From Gluconobacter sp. Gdi (GTDB lineage Bacteria > Pseudomonadota > Alphaproteobacteria > Acetobacterales > Acetobacteraceae): a stretch of 64,000 nt of DNA. Position 1 is the first letter of the stretch. The number at the start of each line of letters is the position of its first letter. Shown here piece after piece: positions 9,492 to 17,319 of the stretch. The stretch lies in NCBI RefSeq assembly GCF_014132155.1, contig NZ_BLJQ01000002.1:372001-436000 (forward strand). The letters are read 5' to 3'. The notes under the pieces were generated by a model. The model had not been told where the DNA came from, did not search any database, and was given only the letters and a program-made list of their open reading frames with translations. A program made the translations under genes and the position numbers.

Positions 9492-10396
9492 CTGGGGAGT
9501 AGAGCCTCTATGCGCGATGCAGGTAACAGAGCCAGATCTGGAACATCCAGAATGGTTGTGCGTCCCGGTGTGAGTGAAAGTGGAGCGGTCAGGCGCGGAT
9601 CACTGTCTTGGGAAAACAGGGCGATGATAGGACGATCCATAGCTGCGGCGAGATGGATCGGACCTGTATCGTTGCCAATGACAAGGTCAGCTCTGTGGAG
9701 AACGCCCGCCAGCTCAATCAGACTGGTCTTGCCGGTGAGGTCCAGGGCGCTCGGGCAGTCCTGCAAAATCTGTTCAGCAAGAGGCTTTTCGGCCGCACAG
9801 CCTACAATGACCGGAGTCAGGCCACGGGAAGCAACAGCTTGAGCAATTTCTGCAAACCGTGTGACGGGCCAGCGTTTCTGAGGGCGATGTGGGGCCGCTC
9901 CGGGAATAAGCACGACGGATCGACCGGAAATTTCTGGCCCATGTCCTTTCAGCCAGTCCGGAACCTCTCTGGGGATGGGCTGGACGCCCGCAGCGCGTAG
10001 CTGATCTTCAAGACGCGTTAGCGTGTGCATCTCATTGCGGGACGGATTGGCATGCGGATGGCAGCAGCCATCAGAGATGCCGGACCAGTTGCGTGGTCTG
10101 CCTGCCAACCGGAAATAGGTGCGAGACCGCCCGGAGGTCTGGAGATCAAAAATGCGGTCAAATCCGCGCAGCGCAAGCGACAGGCGAAGCAGAGCGACTG
10201 GGTGTGCCAAAGACGGGCGACGATCTGTCGTGACGTCATCGAACCAGGGGGCGGCTTTTGCCAGCTCCACGAACGGAGGGGTCGTCAGCAGGGTGATGCT
10301 GTCGTGCGGGAACGCGGCCCGGATCGAAGCGAAGGCCCCAAACGCCTGAACGAAATCGCCCAGAGCACCGAGCTTGATGACAAGAATGCGACTCAT
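9488..10396 (-). CDS. glycosyltransferase family 9 (heptosyltransferase-like)
   Basis: 302 aa from MSRILVIKLGALGDFVQAFGAF, a hallmark start of the ADP-heptose:LPS heptosyltransferase family. The C-terminal half has VVLIPGAAPHRPQKRWP and VIGNDTGPIHLAAAMDRPIIALF, the conserved nucleotide-sugar-binding signature. The family transfers heptose (or another sugar) to lipopolysaccharide core at the inner face of the cytoplasmic membrane. The start at 10396 matches the family N-terminus; a longer reading to 10432 is unlikely. It is coupled to the GT2-like gene by a four-base overlap. The exact donor is unproven. Confidence 0.85.
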   Translation of the reverse strand: MSRILVIKLGALGDFVQAFGAFASIRAAFPHDSITLLTTPPFVELAKAAPWFDDVTTDRRPSLAHPVALLRLSLALRGFDRIFDLQTSGRSRTYFRLAGRPRNWSGISDGCCHPHANPSRNEMHTLTRLEDQLRAAGVQPIPREVPDWLKGHGPEISGRSVVLIPGAAPHRPQKRWPVTRFAEIAQAVASRGLTPVIVGCAAEKPLAEQILQDCPSALDLTGKTSLIELAGVLHRADLVIGNDTGPIHLAAAMDRPIIALFSQDSDPRLTAPLSLTPGRTTILDVPDLALLPASRIEALLPR

Positions 10397-10478
10397 GACC
10401 CTATTTTCTAACAGGGTCTGACGGAACGCCAACCATTAGAGCTGACGTTCCGCAAAAAGAAATCCTGCGTGAGCGGGA

Positions 10479-11108
10479 TCAGGCGGTTGTGTCGAGACCT
10501 GGAGACGCCTTTGCTGCATCAGCTTCCGGCGTTCCCTTAGCGACAACAACCATGGCTGGCTTCAGCAAACGGCCCTTCAGAAGCCACGCTGGCGTCCAGG
10601 ATTGCATGACGTGGCCGGGCGTATGCTGATCAGAGGGCTGTTCCGCCATGGCCTGATGCAGATTGGCATCAAACGGCTTGCCGGTCGGGTCTTCACAGGT
10701 GATGCCGTGACGCTCAAGAATGTTGATGAAGGACCGTTCCGTGCCTTCAATTCCTTCACGCAGCTTTGCGATGAGGCTGTCTTCGCCTTCGGTCTTCGTC
10801 GGAAGGGAGGCAAGGCCGCGCTGAAGATTTTCAGCTGCCTCGACAACGTCACGCGCAAATTTCTGAATGGCGTACTGACGAGCGTCTTCCACATCCCGCT
10901 TGGCGCGGGCGCGGATATTCTGGTTCTCTGCTTCAGAACGGACCCAGCGATCCTTGAGTTCGGCCACTTCGGCTTCAAGAGCCTCAATGCGCGCTTCCGG
11001 CGTGGTTTCTTCCAGCGTTTCGCCGCCGGTTTCGTTCATGCCGGGGGTCTCGACGCCCTGCTCAGGCACGTCGTTTACAGTTTCCGGCGTAGTCTTCTGG
11101 TCTGTCAT
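10479..11108 (-). CDS. grpE: nucleotide exchange factor GrpE
   Basis: 209 aa. GrpE releases ADP from DnaK in the DnaK-DnaJ-GrpE chaperone cycle. An acidic, low-complexity N-terminus (~40 residues) is followed by a long coiled coil (RIEALEAEVAELKDRWVRSEAENQNIRAR), then the beta-domain with TCEDPTGKPFDANLHQAMA and a GYxLKxRLLRPA-like segment (WLLKGRLLKPAMVVVAKG). Neither dnaK nor hrcA is adjacent. A heat-shock-type promoter candidate lies upstream at 11163-11190. It is divergent from chvI. Confidence 0.95.
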   Translation of the reverse strand: MTDQKTTPETVNDVPEQGVETPGMNETGGETLEETTPEARIEALEAEVAELKDRWVRSEAENQNIRARAKRDVEDARQYAIQKFARDVVEAAENLQRGLASLPTKTEGEDSLIAKLREGIEGTERSFINILERHGITCEDPTGKPFDANLHQAMAEQPSDQHTPGHVMQSWTPAWLLKGRLLKPAMVVVAKGTPEADAAKASPGLDTTA

Positions 11109-11162
11109 GTCACGACCTTATCTTGTGGGACGGGCCAACTCATGGCCCCGTTCTTCTTCAGG

Positions 11163-11190
11163 AGATAACGCGGATTGTCTCAAAGACAAG
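11163..11190 (-). promoter_or_regulatory. candidate RpoH (sigma-32) promoter of grpE
   Basis: On the minus strand CTTG (11187-11190) is followed after 17 bases by GTTATCT (11163-11169). This fits the alphaproteobacterial heat-shock pattern CTTG-N17/18-CYTATNT at all but one position and places the transcript start about 45 bases upstream of the grpE ATG. It was read by eye. Confidence 0.5.
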
Positions 11191-11292
11191 GGTTGCAACG
11201 TGGTAGGATGTCATTGAAATGCCTATTTCCCGCCACAGTGCGCCATGCGTTATAGATAATCTACGCATCAGATTTTAGCAGACGGACCCCAT

Positions 11293-12063
11293 ATGGAGAC
11301 GCCACACACTTCCTTTCCGCCTCAATCGGCCAACTGTCAGACGCCTTCTGGCATCGCTGCAGCACCGATTATCGCGCTTGTGGATGACGATCGGAACATT
11401 CTTGCTTCCGTCCAGATGACCCTCGAATCCGAAGGGTTCACCGTTCACACCTATACGGATGGTGAAAGTGCGCTTCAGGGAATCACCAGCCGCCCGGTCA
11501 GCCTGGCGGTGCTGGACGTCAAGATGCCGCGCATGGACGGGATGGAGCTGCTTCAGCGCCTGCGCGCCCGATCCAACCTTCCTGTCATTTTCCTGACGTC
11601 GAAAGACGAGGAGCTGGATCAGCTCATGGGGCTGCGCCTCGGGGCTGACGATTACATCACCAAGCCGTTTTCCCAGCGTCTGCTGATCGAACGCATTCGT
11701 GCATTGCTGCGCCGACAGGATGCCAGCCGCGCCGAAGCGGCAGGCGCTACAACTGTGGGCTCAGCCATCGTCCGTGGTCAGCTCTCTCTGGATGAAACAC
11801 GCCATCAGTGCCTGTGGGGTGGTCAGGATATTGCCCTGACTGTTACGGAGTTTCTTCTGGTGAAGGCGCTGGCCATGCGCCCGGGAATGGTGAAGTCCCG
11901 CGATCAGCTGATTGATGCGGCATACGGCGACAACATTTACGTCGATGACCGGACGATCGACAGCCACATCAAGCGTGTTCGCAAGAAATTCCGGCAGGTG
12001 GATGACAGCTTCAATCAGATCGAAACGCTCTATGGCATTGGATACCGTTACAAGGATGAGTGA
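11293..12063 (+). CDS. chvI: response regulator ChvI-like (OmpR family)
   Basis: 256 aa. The receiver domain (residues ~25-145) carries the acidic pair (ALVDDDRNI), the phospho-acceptor Asp in [13 protein letters not shown] and the switch Thr/Lys (LTSKDEE, ITKPFSQ). The winged-helix OmpR output domain follows (~155-255, with [14 protein letters not shown] and [11 protein letters not shown]). High similarity to ChvI/BatR is recalled from the block [30 protein letters not shown]. In alphaproteobacteria ChvG-ChvI responds to acid and envelope conditions. It is followed 40 bp later by its kinase. Confidence 0.9.
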   Translation: METPHTSFPPQSANCQTPSGIAAAPIIALVDDDRNILASVQMTLESEGFTVHTYTDGESALQGITSRPVSLAVLDVKMPRMDGMELLQRLRARSNLPVIFLTSKDEELDQLMGLRLGADDYITKPFSQRLLIERIRALLRRQDASRAEAAGATTVGSAIVRGQLSLDETRHQCLWGGQDIALTVTEFLLVKALAMRPGMVKSRDQLIDAAYGDNIYVDDRTIDSHIKRVRKKFRQVDDSFNQIETLYGIGYRYKDE

Positions 12064-12103
12064 GGCGCTGTGACGGGTTTGCTTGTGAGGCAGAAGATAC
12101 GTC

Positions 12104-13927
12104 ATGGGTCGTAGAGAGCCGGCCCATGCACTCCCCTACGATCTGGACTCGGATCGCCTCGAACAGGGGCGTGACCGCCGCCGCGCGGCTACCGTCAGAG
12201 CAGGAGTCTGGCAGTCTATCCGTCGTGTGCTCAATGCGGGAACGGGGGGAGACGGGGATCGCAGTCAACGGCGCAGGCTTGCCTCACCCCTGCTGGGGCG
12301 TATCCTTCTTCTGAACATACTGCCCTTGGCTCTTTTGGCTGTGACATTGCTGTTTCTGGACCAGTTTCAGAACGGCTTGCTCGAAACGGACGTCAATGCC
12401 CTGCGCGAGCAGGCTCACATTTATGCTGCGGCTATCGGGCAGTCAGCGGTCAGTGCTGCGCCCAAAACAGGCGGGAAGCCTGCGCCAGGCGGGGACTATG
12501 TTCTGGATTCCCGCGCAAGGCCGCTCCTTGCACGCCTGACAGAGCCAAGCCCCAATGCTCATGCCCTGTTGTTTGATCCGGATGGCAAGCTGGTTGCGGA
12601 TAGCCGGACGGAACCCAAACTGCCCCCTAAAGCTGTGGCACCCGACGCAGTTCCTGAGGGAGAAACATGGCATCCACCGCGAAACAACGCGCTGGAAACC
12701 TTTTATGACTGGCTCCTGTCGCTGCTGCCGCTCACATCCAGTGAAGGCATTGTCACACTCGACACGCCAGATGCCGCAACTGACGGTCCCCATGATGCAC
12801 AGCCGCTCAGAGCGCAGTCTGAACTGCCGCCCTTCATTCGTCGGACTAAGGATCATCAGCTGGTCGTGACGGTTGTGGAGCCCGTGGTGCATGACGGGCT
12901 GACGGTCGGGGAAATCCAGCTGACCCGGCATGCCCCGGAAGTAGATCGATCCTTGTTTGCGGTTCGCTCTTCCATCCTGTCGCTTGTGCTGGCGGCGTTG
13001 ATCGTAACGGTCCTGCTGTCCTGGTATCTGTCCCTGACAATTGCTCGCCCGCTGCTGACGCTGGCGCGTGCCTCACATGAAATGAGGGAATCTGACGGGC
13101 GCAAGGACCTCGTCCCGGAGCGCCTCTTGGCCAGACGTGACGAAATCGGTGTTCTGGCGCGCTCACTGCGTGGAAGTGCTTTGGCTTTGTGGGCGCGTAT
13201 GGATGACATCGAACGCTTTGCTGCGGACGTCAGTCACGAAATCAAGAATCCGCTTTCATCTATCCGGTCAGCCATTGAAACACTTCCCAGAATTGCCATT
13301 CCGGAGCGTCGGGATCGTCTGTTGGGGATCATCAACAGTGACGTTAAACGGCTGGATCGTTTGATTACGGATATTTCGGATGCAAGCCGGATCGATGCTG
13401 AGCTTTCACGCGTGCGGCCTGAACCCGTAACGGTCGTGGCGCTGTTGGCTATTCTTGCCGAGATGCACCAGACTACGCGTAAGGAAGATGCGCCAATTTT
13501 GCGTCTTGACGTGAGAGAACAAGAGCCACCTCTCAGGGCTTTTGCTGTTGAGGACCGTCTTGTTCAGGTGTTGCGAAATCTGATTGGAAATGCCGTTTCG
13601 TTTTCGCCTCCCAATGGGATCATCGCGCTTCATGCCAGTGCGCGCGAAGTGGCCGGCAATGGCCCCGGGACTGGTAGCGTGGTGGAAATCACCATCAGCG
13701 ATCAAGGACCTGGAATTCCGCCGGGCAAGCTCGAAAGCGTCTTTGACCGCTTTTATTCAGAGCGGCCGCAGACTGAGAATTTCGGGCAGCATTCCGGCCT
13801 TGGTCTGGCGATCAGCCGGCAGATCATTCATGCTCTGCGTGGCAGTCTGTTTGCCGAGAATATTGTGGATGCTTCTGGCACAATCTCCGGTGCATGTTTC
13901 GTGGTCAGGTTGCCCCGCGCTTCCTGA
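12104..13927 (+). CDS. chvG: sensor histidine kinase ChvG-like
   Basis: 607 aa membrane kinase paired with ChvI. A basic cytoplasmic N-terminus (~60 residues) precedes TM1 (ILLLNILPLALLAVTLLFLD), a periplasmic sensor of ~210 residues, TM2 (SILSLVLAALIVTVLLSWYLS), a HAMP linker, the H-box (ADVSHEIKNPLSSIRSA) and ATPase boxes N (LRNLIGNAVSF), G1 (DQGPGIP) and G2 (GLGLAISRQI). In rhizobia and relatives the ExoR protein restrains this kinase; no exoR is in the window. chvI-chvG and the downstream hprK-PTS genes form a recurrent alphaproteobacterial neighbourhood, here interrupted by two minus-strand genes. Confidence 0.9.
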   Translation: MGRREPAHALPYDLDSDRLEQGRDRRRAATVRAGVWQSIRRVLNAGTGGDGDRSQRRRLASPLLGRILLLNILPLALLAVTLLFLDQFQNGLLETDVNALREQAHIYAAAIGQSAVSAAPKTGGKPAPGGDYVLDSRARPLLARLTEPSPNAHALLFDPDGKLVADSRTEPKLPPKAVAPDAVPEGETWHPPRNNALETFYDWLLSLLPLTSSEGIVTLDTPDAATDGPHDAQPLRAQSELPPFIRRTKDHQLVVTVVEPVVHDGLTVGEIQLTRHAPEVDRSLFAVRSSILSLVLAALIVTVLLSWYLSLTIARPLLTLARASHEMRESDGRKDLVPERLLARRDEIGVLARSLRGSALALWARMDDIERFAADVSHEIKNPLSSIRSAIETLPRIAIPERRDRLLGIINSDVKRLDRLITDISDASRIDAELSRVRPEPVTVVALLAILAEMHQTTRKEDAPILRLDVREQEPPLRAFAVEDRLVQVLRNLIGNAVSFSPPNGIIALHASAREVAGNGPGTGSVVEITISDQGPGIPPGKLESVFDRFYSERPQTENFGQHSGLGLAISRQIIHALRGSLFAENIVDASGTISGACFVVRLPRAS

Positions 13928-14081
13928 TCTGCGCAGCGAAACATGCTGATACGCTGTGTGTCCAAATTGATTTCCGCTGACGATAATGCCCGTCTGCTGT
14001 TCCGTGCCGCCTTCCTGCAAGAGAAGTGTAGCGGCAAACGGAATCGCCAGCGTAAGGATGCACAGGGGCGGAATAATATCC

Positions 14082-14465
14082 TTAGCCATGCGGGTAGGCG
14101 TCGGGCTTGGCAGCAAGCAGAACGTGACCAATCCGATGGTTGTTTCTTTGTTCGGATCTGATGTCCCGAAGAGTCTCTAAAGCGCCTTTACGGGCTTCTG
14201 CCGCGCAGGACGCAACATCGTCCGGCGTCGCCATATCCATCGGATTCGAGATGTTACATACGGCTCGGGATGCATCGTCAATTCGATTTTCTGCGGTTCG
14301 CCACCCCTGTTTGGATGTCAGATCCAGACCGGAGACGCTGATTGTCTGGCTGGACGTCGTAGGCACGACAGCGGGCAGAAGGGGAGCTGCCATGCTCTGG
14401 GAGAAAGGAACAAGCGAAAGTGCAGCTACAAGGACAGTGCAGGCGGAGAAGGGAATACGAGACAT
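14082..14465 (-). CDS. exported UrcA-family protein
   Basis: 127 aa from the ATG at 14465, preceded by AAAGG. The N-terminus is a signal peptide (hydrophobic core around CTVLVAALSLVPFSQSMAA). The mature part carries the UrcA pattern: a short beta-strand (ISVSGLDLTSKQGW), then a helix with regularly spaced Arg/Ala (ENRIDDASRAVCNIS) and a second Cys (DVASCAAEARKGAL). The two cysteines probably form a disulphide in the periplasm. UrcA proteins are common in sphingomonads and acetic acid bacteria and have no established function. It lies on the strand opposite to the flanking chvG and hprK genes. The region upstream (14466-14636) is AT-rich and should hold its promoter. Confidence 0.75.
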   Translation of the reverse strand: MSRIPFSACTVLVAALSLVPFSQSMAAPLLPAVVPTTSSQTISVSGLDLTSKQGWRTAENRIDDASRAVCNISNPMDMATPDDVASCAAEARKGALETLRDIRSEQRNNHRIGHVLLAAKPDAYPHG

Positions 14466-14636
14466 GACGAGGGCCTTTCTGCGTGAAAGAGGAAGCAATT
14501 ATTTCGCTCAATTTTCACTATGCAGAAGGCGTGCCAAACGTGATTTTTGGCGATAAAAATTATCTAAAAAGCATGCGGAATGAGAGTGTGTCCGAAAAAA
14601 TGGTTTCTAGGGCTATTTTGTGGTGCGTTACGCCAT

Positions 14637-14987
14637 TTAAGGTGATGGACTGGCAATCAGGCTAAGAGCAATCCGCTGATTGGTGTCTGGAAAACCCTGA
14701 ACAATCCGCAGCGTCAAAGCCGGTCTGGCTGCGGCCAACGCTTCCCCAAGGGCGCTTTGACACTGACTGAAGCCATCTCCTTCACGTAGCATCGCAGCGA
14801 CATGGCGGGTCTGATCAAGGGTCAGTCCATGTTCCGCCAGAGCATCGGAGATCGCATTGAGCGCAGCCTGACACTCTTCGGCCAGTCGCTGCGGGCGTTC
14901 TCCCTGCGGGCCAAGACCGTCAAAGTCCGTGCACGTCACTTCGTCACCGTGAACGGTAACAATATCATTCCTGGAAAAATCGCCCAT
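14637..14987 (-). CDS. RidA/YjgF-like protein
   Basis: 116 aa. The spacing of AEECQAALNAISDALAEHGLTLDQTRHVAAMLREGDGF and the closing hydrophobic strand (RIALSLIA) resemble the chorismate-mutase-like fold of RidA/YjgF proteins, which hydrolyse reactive enamine/imine intermediates released by PLP enzymes. The match is by overall pattern only; the conserved catalytic Arg of true RidA is not clearly placed, so this may be a paralogue of different function. The ribosome site is weak. It is divergent from hprK and shares the minus strand with the UrcA-like gene. Confidence 0.5.
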   Translation of the reverse strand: MGDFSRNDIVTVHGDEVTCTDFDGLGPQGERPQRLAEECQAALNAISDALAEHGLTLDQTRHVAAMLREGDGFSQCQSALGEALAAARPALTLRIVQGFPDTNQRIALSLIASPSP

Positions 14988-15113
14988 AAGATCCGTATTT
15001 CCGATTCATCATCGGAGGCTGCGGTAGCCTCCCCAGACTCTTGATGAGCTGATGGCGATACAGCTCAATCTATCGCAACTGCTTCTAGCTCTGTCTTGAA
15101 AAGGTCGCAATCA

Positions 15114-15578
15114 GTGTCATCTCAGAAACGGTTTCCTGAAAGCGAAACATTTTATGCGTCCTGCGTGGCACGTGACGGGGATGCGATCCTTCTGTGTGGC
15201 CCTCCCGGCTCTGGAAAGTCGACGCTTGCCCTGCAGTTGATGGAGCGTGGCTTCTCTCTTGTGTCTGATGATCGCGTCCAGCTGAAGGGACGATTGGTGA
15301 GGGCCCCGTCTGCGCTGGAAGGGCTACTTGAGGTTCGGGGAGTAGGAATAATCAGGACACCCTTTGTCACAAATGCGAGAGTGATTCTCAAAGTGCTGCT
15401 GGGGGGGCAGGGTGCCCGTTTGCCGAGCGCGGAAAAAGACCCTCAGACCGGGGCTGTTGTTCTGCATATAAATGGCTGTCTTCCGGGGGATTCGTCCCGT
15501 GTGGCCGCGGCCTTTCTGGCCTGCCGCGGAACCTATGACTGGGTGGTGGGAGCAGGGGGCGATACTGCGGGAATCTGA
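15114..15578 (+). CDS. hprK: truncated HPr kinase/phosphorylase (alphaproteobacterial type)
   Basis: 154 aa from the GTG at 15114, which follows AAAAGG by nine bases; a TTG at 15096 is the alternative. Only the catalytic C-terminal domain is present, with Walker A GPPGSGKST and the downstream VSDD and LLEVRGVGI segments; the N-terminal domain of Gram-positive HprK (~130 aa) is missing, as is normal in alphaproteobacteria. It phosphorylates a regulatory Ser of HPr, here probably Ser51. It is 49 bp upstream of rapZ and heads an apparent operon with EIIA, HPr and EI, so it should link energy state to a regulatory, not transport, phosphorelay. Confidence 0.9.
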   Translation: MSSQKRFPESETFYASCVARDGDAILLCGPPGSGKSTLALQLMERGFSLVSDDRVQLKGRLVRAPSALEGLLEVRGVGIIRTPFVTNARVILKVLLGGQGARLPSAEKDPQTGAVVLHINGCLPGDSSRVAAAFLACRGTYDWVVGAGGDTAGI

Positions 15579-15627
15579 AACTGCGAAATAGTTCCTTCTG
15601 TTCTGAAAAAGGGCTAGAGTAGGGCAC

Positions 15628-16596
15628 ATGACACCGGCGAATATTCCCGAGTCCGAACCTTCGGCAGGATATGGTCCTGGTTCCAGACAGATCCTGATTG
15701 TCACAGGGCTTTCCGGTGCCGGAAAATCATCCATTCTACGTGTGCTTGAAGATCTGGGCCACGAAGTTGTGGACAATCCGCCATTGCATCTGCTTGACGC
15801 TTTGGCTTCGCGAAGTGGCAAACGTCTAGCTATCGGCATTGACGTTCGAAGTCGCGGATTTGAAGCGTCCGGTGTTCTGGATGAAATCGACAAGCTGAAA
15901 GCCTTGCCGGGAAGTCAGGTCCAGCTCCTTTACGCAACAGCAGAGCCGGAAATTTTGCTGCGCCGTTTCACGGCGACCCGTCGTCGTCATCCGCTGGTCA
16001 CCAGTGGCACTGTTCTTCCTGGCATCGAACAGGAAACGCGTCTGTTGGCACCTTTGCGTGCTCATGCGGACTTTGTGATCGACACGTCTGATCTGCCTGC
16101 TCCGGAGTTGCGTCAGCTCATCGAAACGCGCTTTGGCAGCCACACAAAAGATGGCCTGACCGTGGCTCTCATGTCCTTCGCCTATCCATCTGGTTTGCCG
16201 CGTGAAGCCGATATGGTGTTTGACGCCCGCTTTCTACGAAACCCTCATTATGACGCCACCCTCCAGCCTATGACGGGTCTGGATCCGGCCGTGGTGCAGC
16301 ACGTCAAGGCTGACCCAGCCTACCATGCCTTCTTCAGTCATGTTCATGGCTTGCTCGATCTGGTGCTTCCGCGTTTTGTTGAGGAAGGCAAGAAATACGC
16401 CACGATCGCTGTTGGATGCAGCGGCGGCCGCCATCGTTCCGTAACCATCATTGAAGAGCTCGCTCGCCTTTTGCCAAAAACAGCCCCTGTTGGCCCGATG
16501 ATGGTTCTACATAGGGAACTCGCCCGAAAGGGACTGTCCTCATGGCGATGGGCTGTTCCCCCGTATGATGCGTCGGTGCAGGACAAGCCTGCATGA
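15628..16596 (+). CDS. rapZ: RNase adapter protein / P-loop nucleotide-binding protein RapZ
   Basis: 322 aa. Walker A GLSGAGKSS is at residues 27-35 and the Walker-B-like GIDVRSRGF near 70; the C-terminal domain carries VGCSGGRHRSVTIIEELA, the phosphate/small-molecule-binding site of RapZ/YvcJ. In enterobacteria RapZ hands the sRNA GlmZ to RNase E and senses glucosamine-6-phosphate; that sRNA pathway is not known in this lineage, so the target here is open. The stop overlaps the EIIA start by four bases (ATGA), so the two are translationally coupled inside the hprK-ptsI operon. Confidence 0.93.
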   Translation: MTPANIPESEPSAGYGPGSRQILIVTGLSGAGKSSILRVLEDLGHEVVDNPPLHLLDALASRSGKRLAIGIDVRSRGFEASGVLDEIDKLKALPGSQVQLLYATAEPEILLRRFTATRRRHPLVTSGTVLPGIEQETRLLAPLRAHADFVIDTSDLPAPELRQLIETRFGSHTKDGLTVALMSFAYPSGLPREADMVFDARFLRNPHYDATLQPMTGLDPAVVQHVKADPAYHAFFSHVHGLLDLVLPRFVEEGKKYATIAVGCSGGRHRSVTIIEELARLLPKTAPVGPMMVLHRELARKGLSSWRWAVPPYDASVQDKPA

Positions 16597-17033
16597 TTGG
16601 TCTGATGCTGGTGACGCACGGCAGGCTGGGCGAAGTTTTGCTTGAAACGATGGTGCACGTGGTCGGGCCTCAGGCCCAAATCGGAATTGTCGGCGTTGGC
16701 GATGACGATGACCCGGCACTTCTGCGGCCAGAGGCGGACAAGCTCCTGCATCAGCTTGATACAGGCGAGGGTGTTCTTGTCCTGACGGATATTTTTGGAA
16801 GTTCGCCGTCCAATCTGGCCCTGTCACTTCGGGAACCGGGGCATGTTGAAGTTGTGTCCGGTGTGAATGTTCCCATGCTGGTCAAGCTGGCCAAGACCCG
16901 TGTGGGTTTGGATCTTGAAGGCTGTATTGAAAAAGCAACCATGGCTGGGCGTAAGTATATCGCGGTGGCTTCCCAGCTTCCTGACCCCTGTTTGCACGGG
17001 GGGCCGCGCCCCTGTGTGATGCCGGTTCCGTAA
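16593..17033 (+). CDS. PTS EIIA component, mannose family
   Basis: 146 aa, mannose-family EIIA (ManX-N type). The phospho-acceptor His is His9 in LMLVTHGRLGEVL, and VLVLTDIFGSSPSNLAL is the second family block. No EIIB or EIIC gene is seen in the window, so it probably receives phosphate from HPr for signalling only. In related bacteria such orphan EIIA proteins modulate kinases or transporters. It sits between rapZ (four-base overlap) and ptsH (two-base gap). Confidence 0.92.
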   Translation: MIGLMLVTHGRLGEVLLETMVHVVGPQAQIGIVGVGDDDDPALLRPEADKLLHQLDTGEGVLVLTDIFGSSPSNLALSLREPGHVEVVSGVNVPMLVKLAKTRVGLDLEGCIEKATMAGRKYIAVASQLPDPCLHGGPRPCVMPVP

Positions 17034-17034
17034 A

Positions 17035-17319
17035 ATGAGCGAAACAACTCTCTCACCCCGCACTTTGACCATCGTCAATCGCCTGGGGCTTCATGCACGC
17101 GCCGCCGCCAAGCTCGTAACCACGGCTGAGCGATTTGATGCGGAAACCACAGTGGAACGCGGCGGCAACGTTGTCTCGGCTCTGTCCATCATGGGGCTCA
17201 TGATGCTGGGTGCTGGAGAAGGCGAGACTGTGACCCTCAGGTCGCACGGGCGGCAGGCCGCTGAAGCGCTGGATGCGGTGGAAGCGCTGATTTCTGACGG
17301 ATTTGGTGAGCGTGACTGA
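17035..17319 (+). CDS. ptsH: phosphocarrier protein HPr
   Basis: 94 aa. The EI-dependent phosphorylation site is His20 (NRLGLHARAAAK). Ser51 in SALSIMGLMMLGAG matches regulatory Ser46 of Gram-positive HPr, the expected target of HprK encoded 1.9 kb upstream. HPr carries phosphate from EI to EIIA. It follows the EIIA stop by one base, and its 3' end overlaps the start of ptsI. Confidence 0.95.
   Translation: MSETTLSPRTLTIVNRLGLHARAAAKLVTTAERFDAETTVERGGNVVSALSIMGLMMLGAGEGETVTLRSHGRQAAEALDAVEALISDGFGERD

Noticed and set aside
13757-14089. A small minus-strand frame beginning MAKDIIPPLCILTLAIPFA, after the UrcA-like gene
   Set aside because: It has a signal-like N-terminus and its ATG overlaps the UrcA stop, but half of it is antisense to the end of chvG, no ribosome site is visible and the C-terminal part looks random. 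Left out as unproven.
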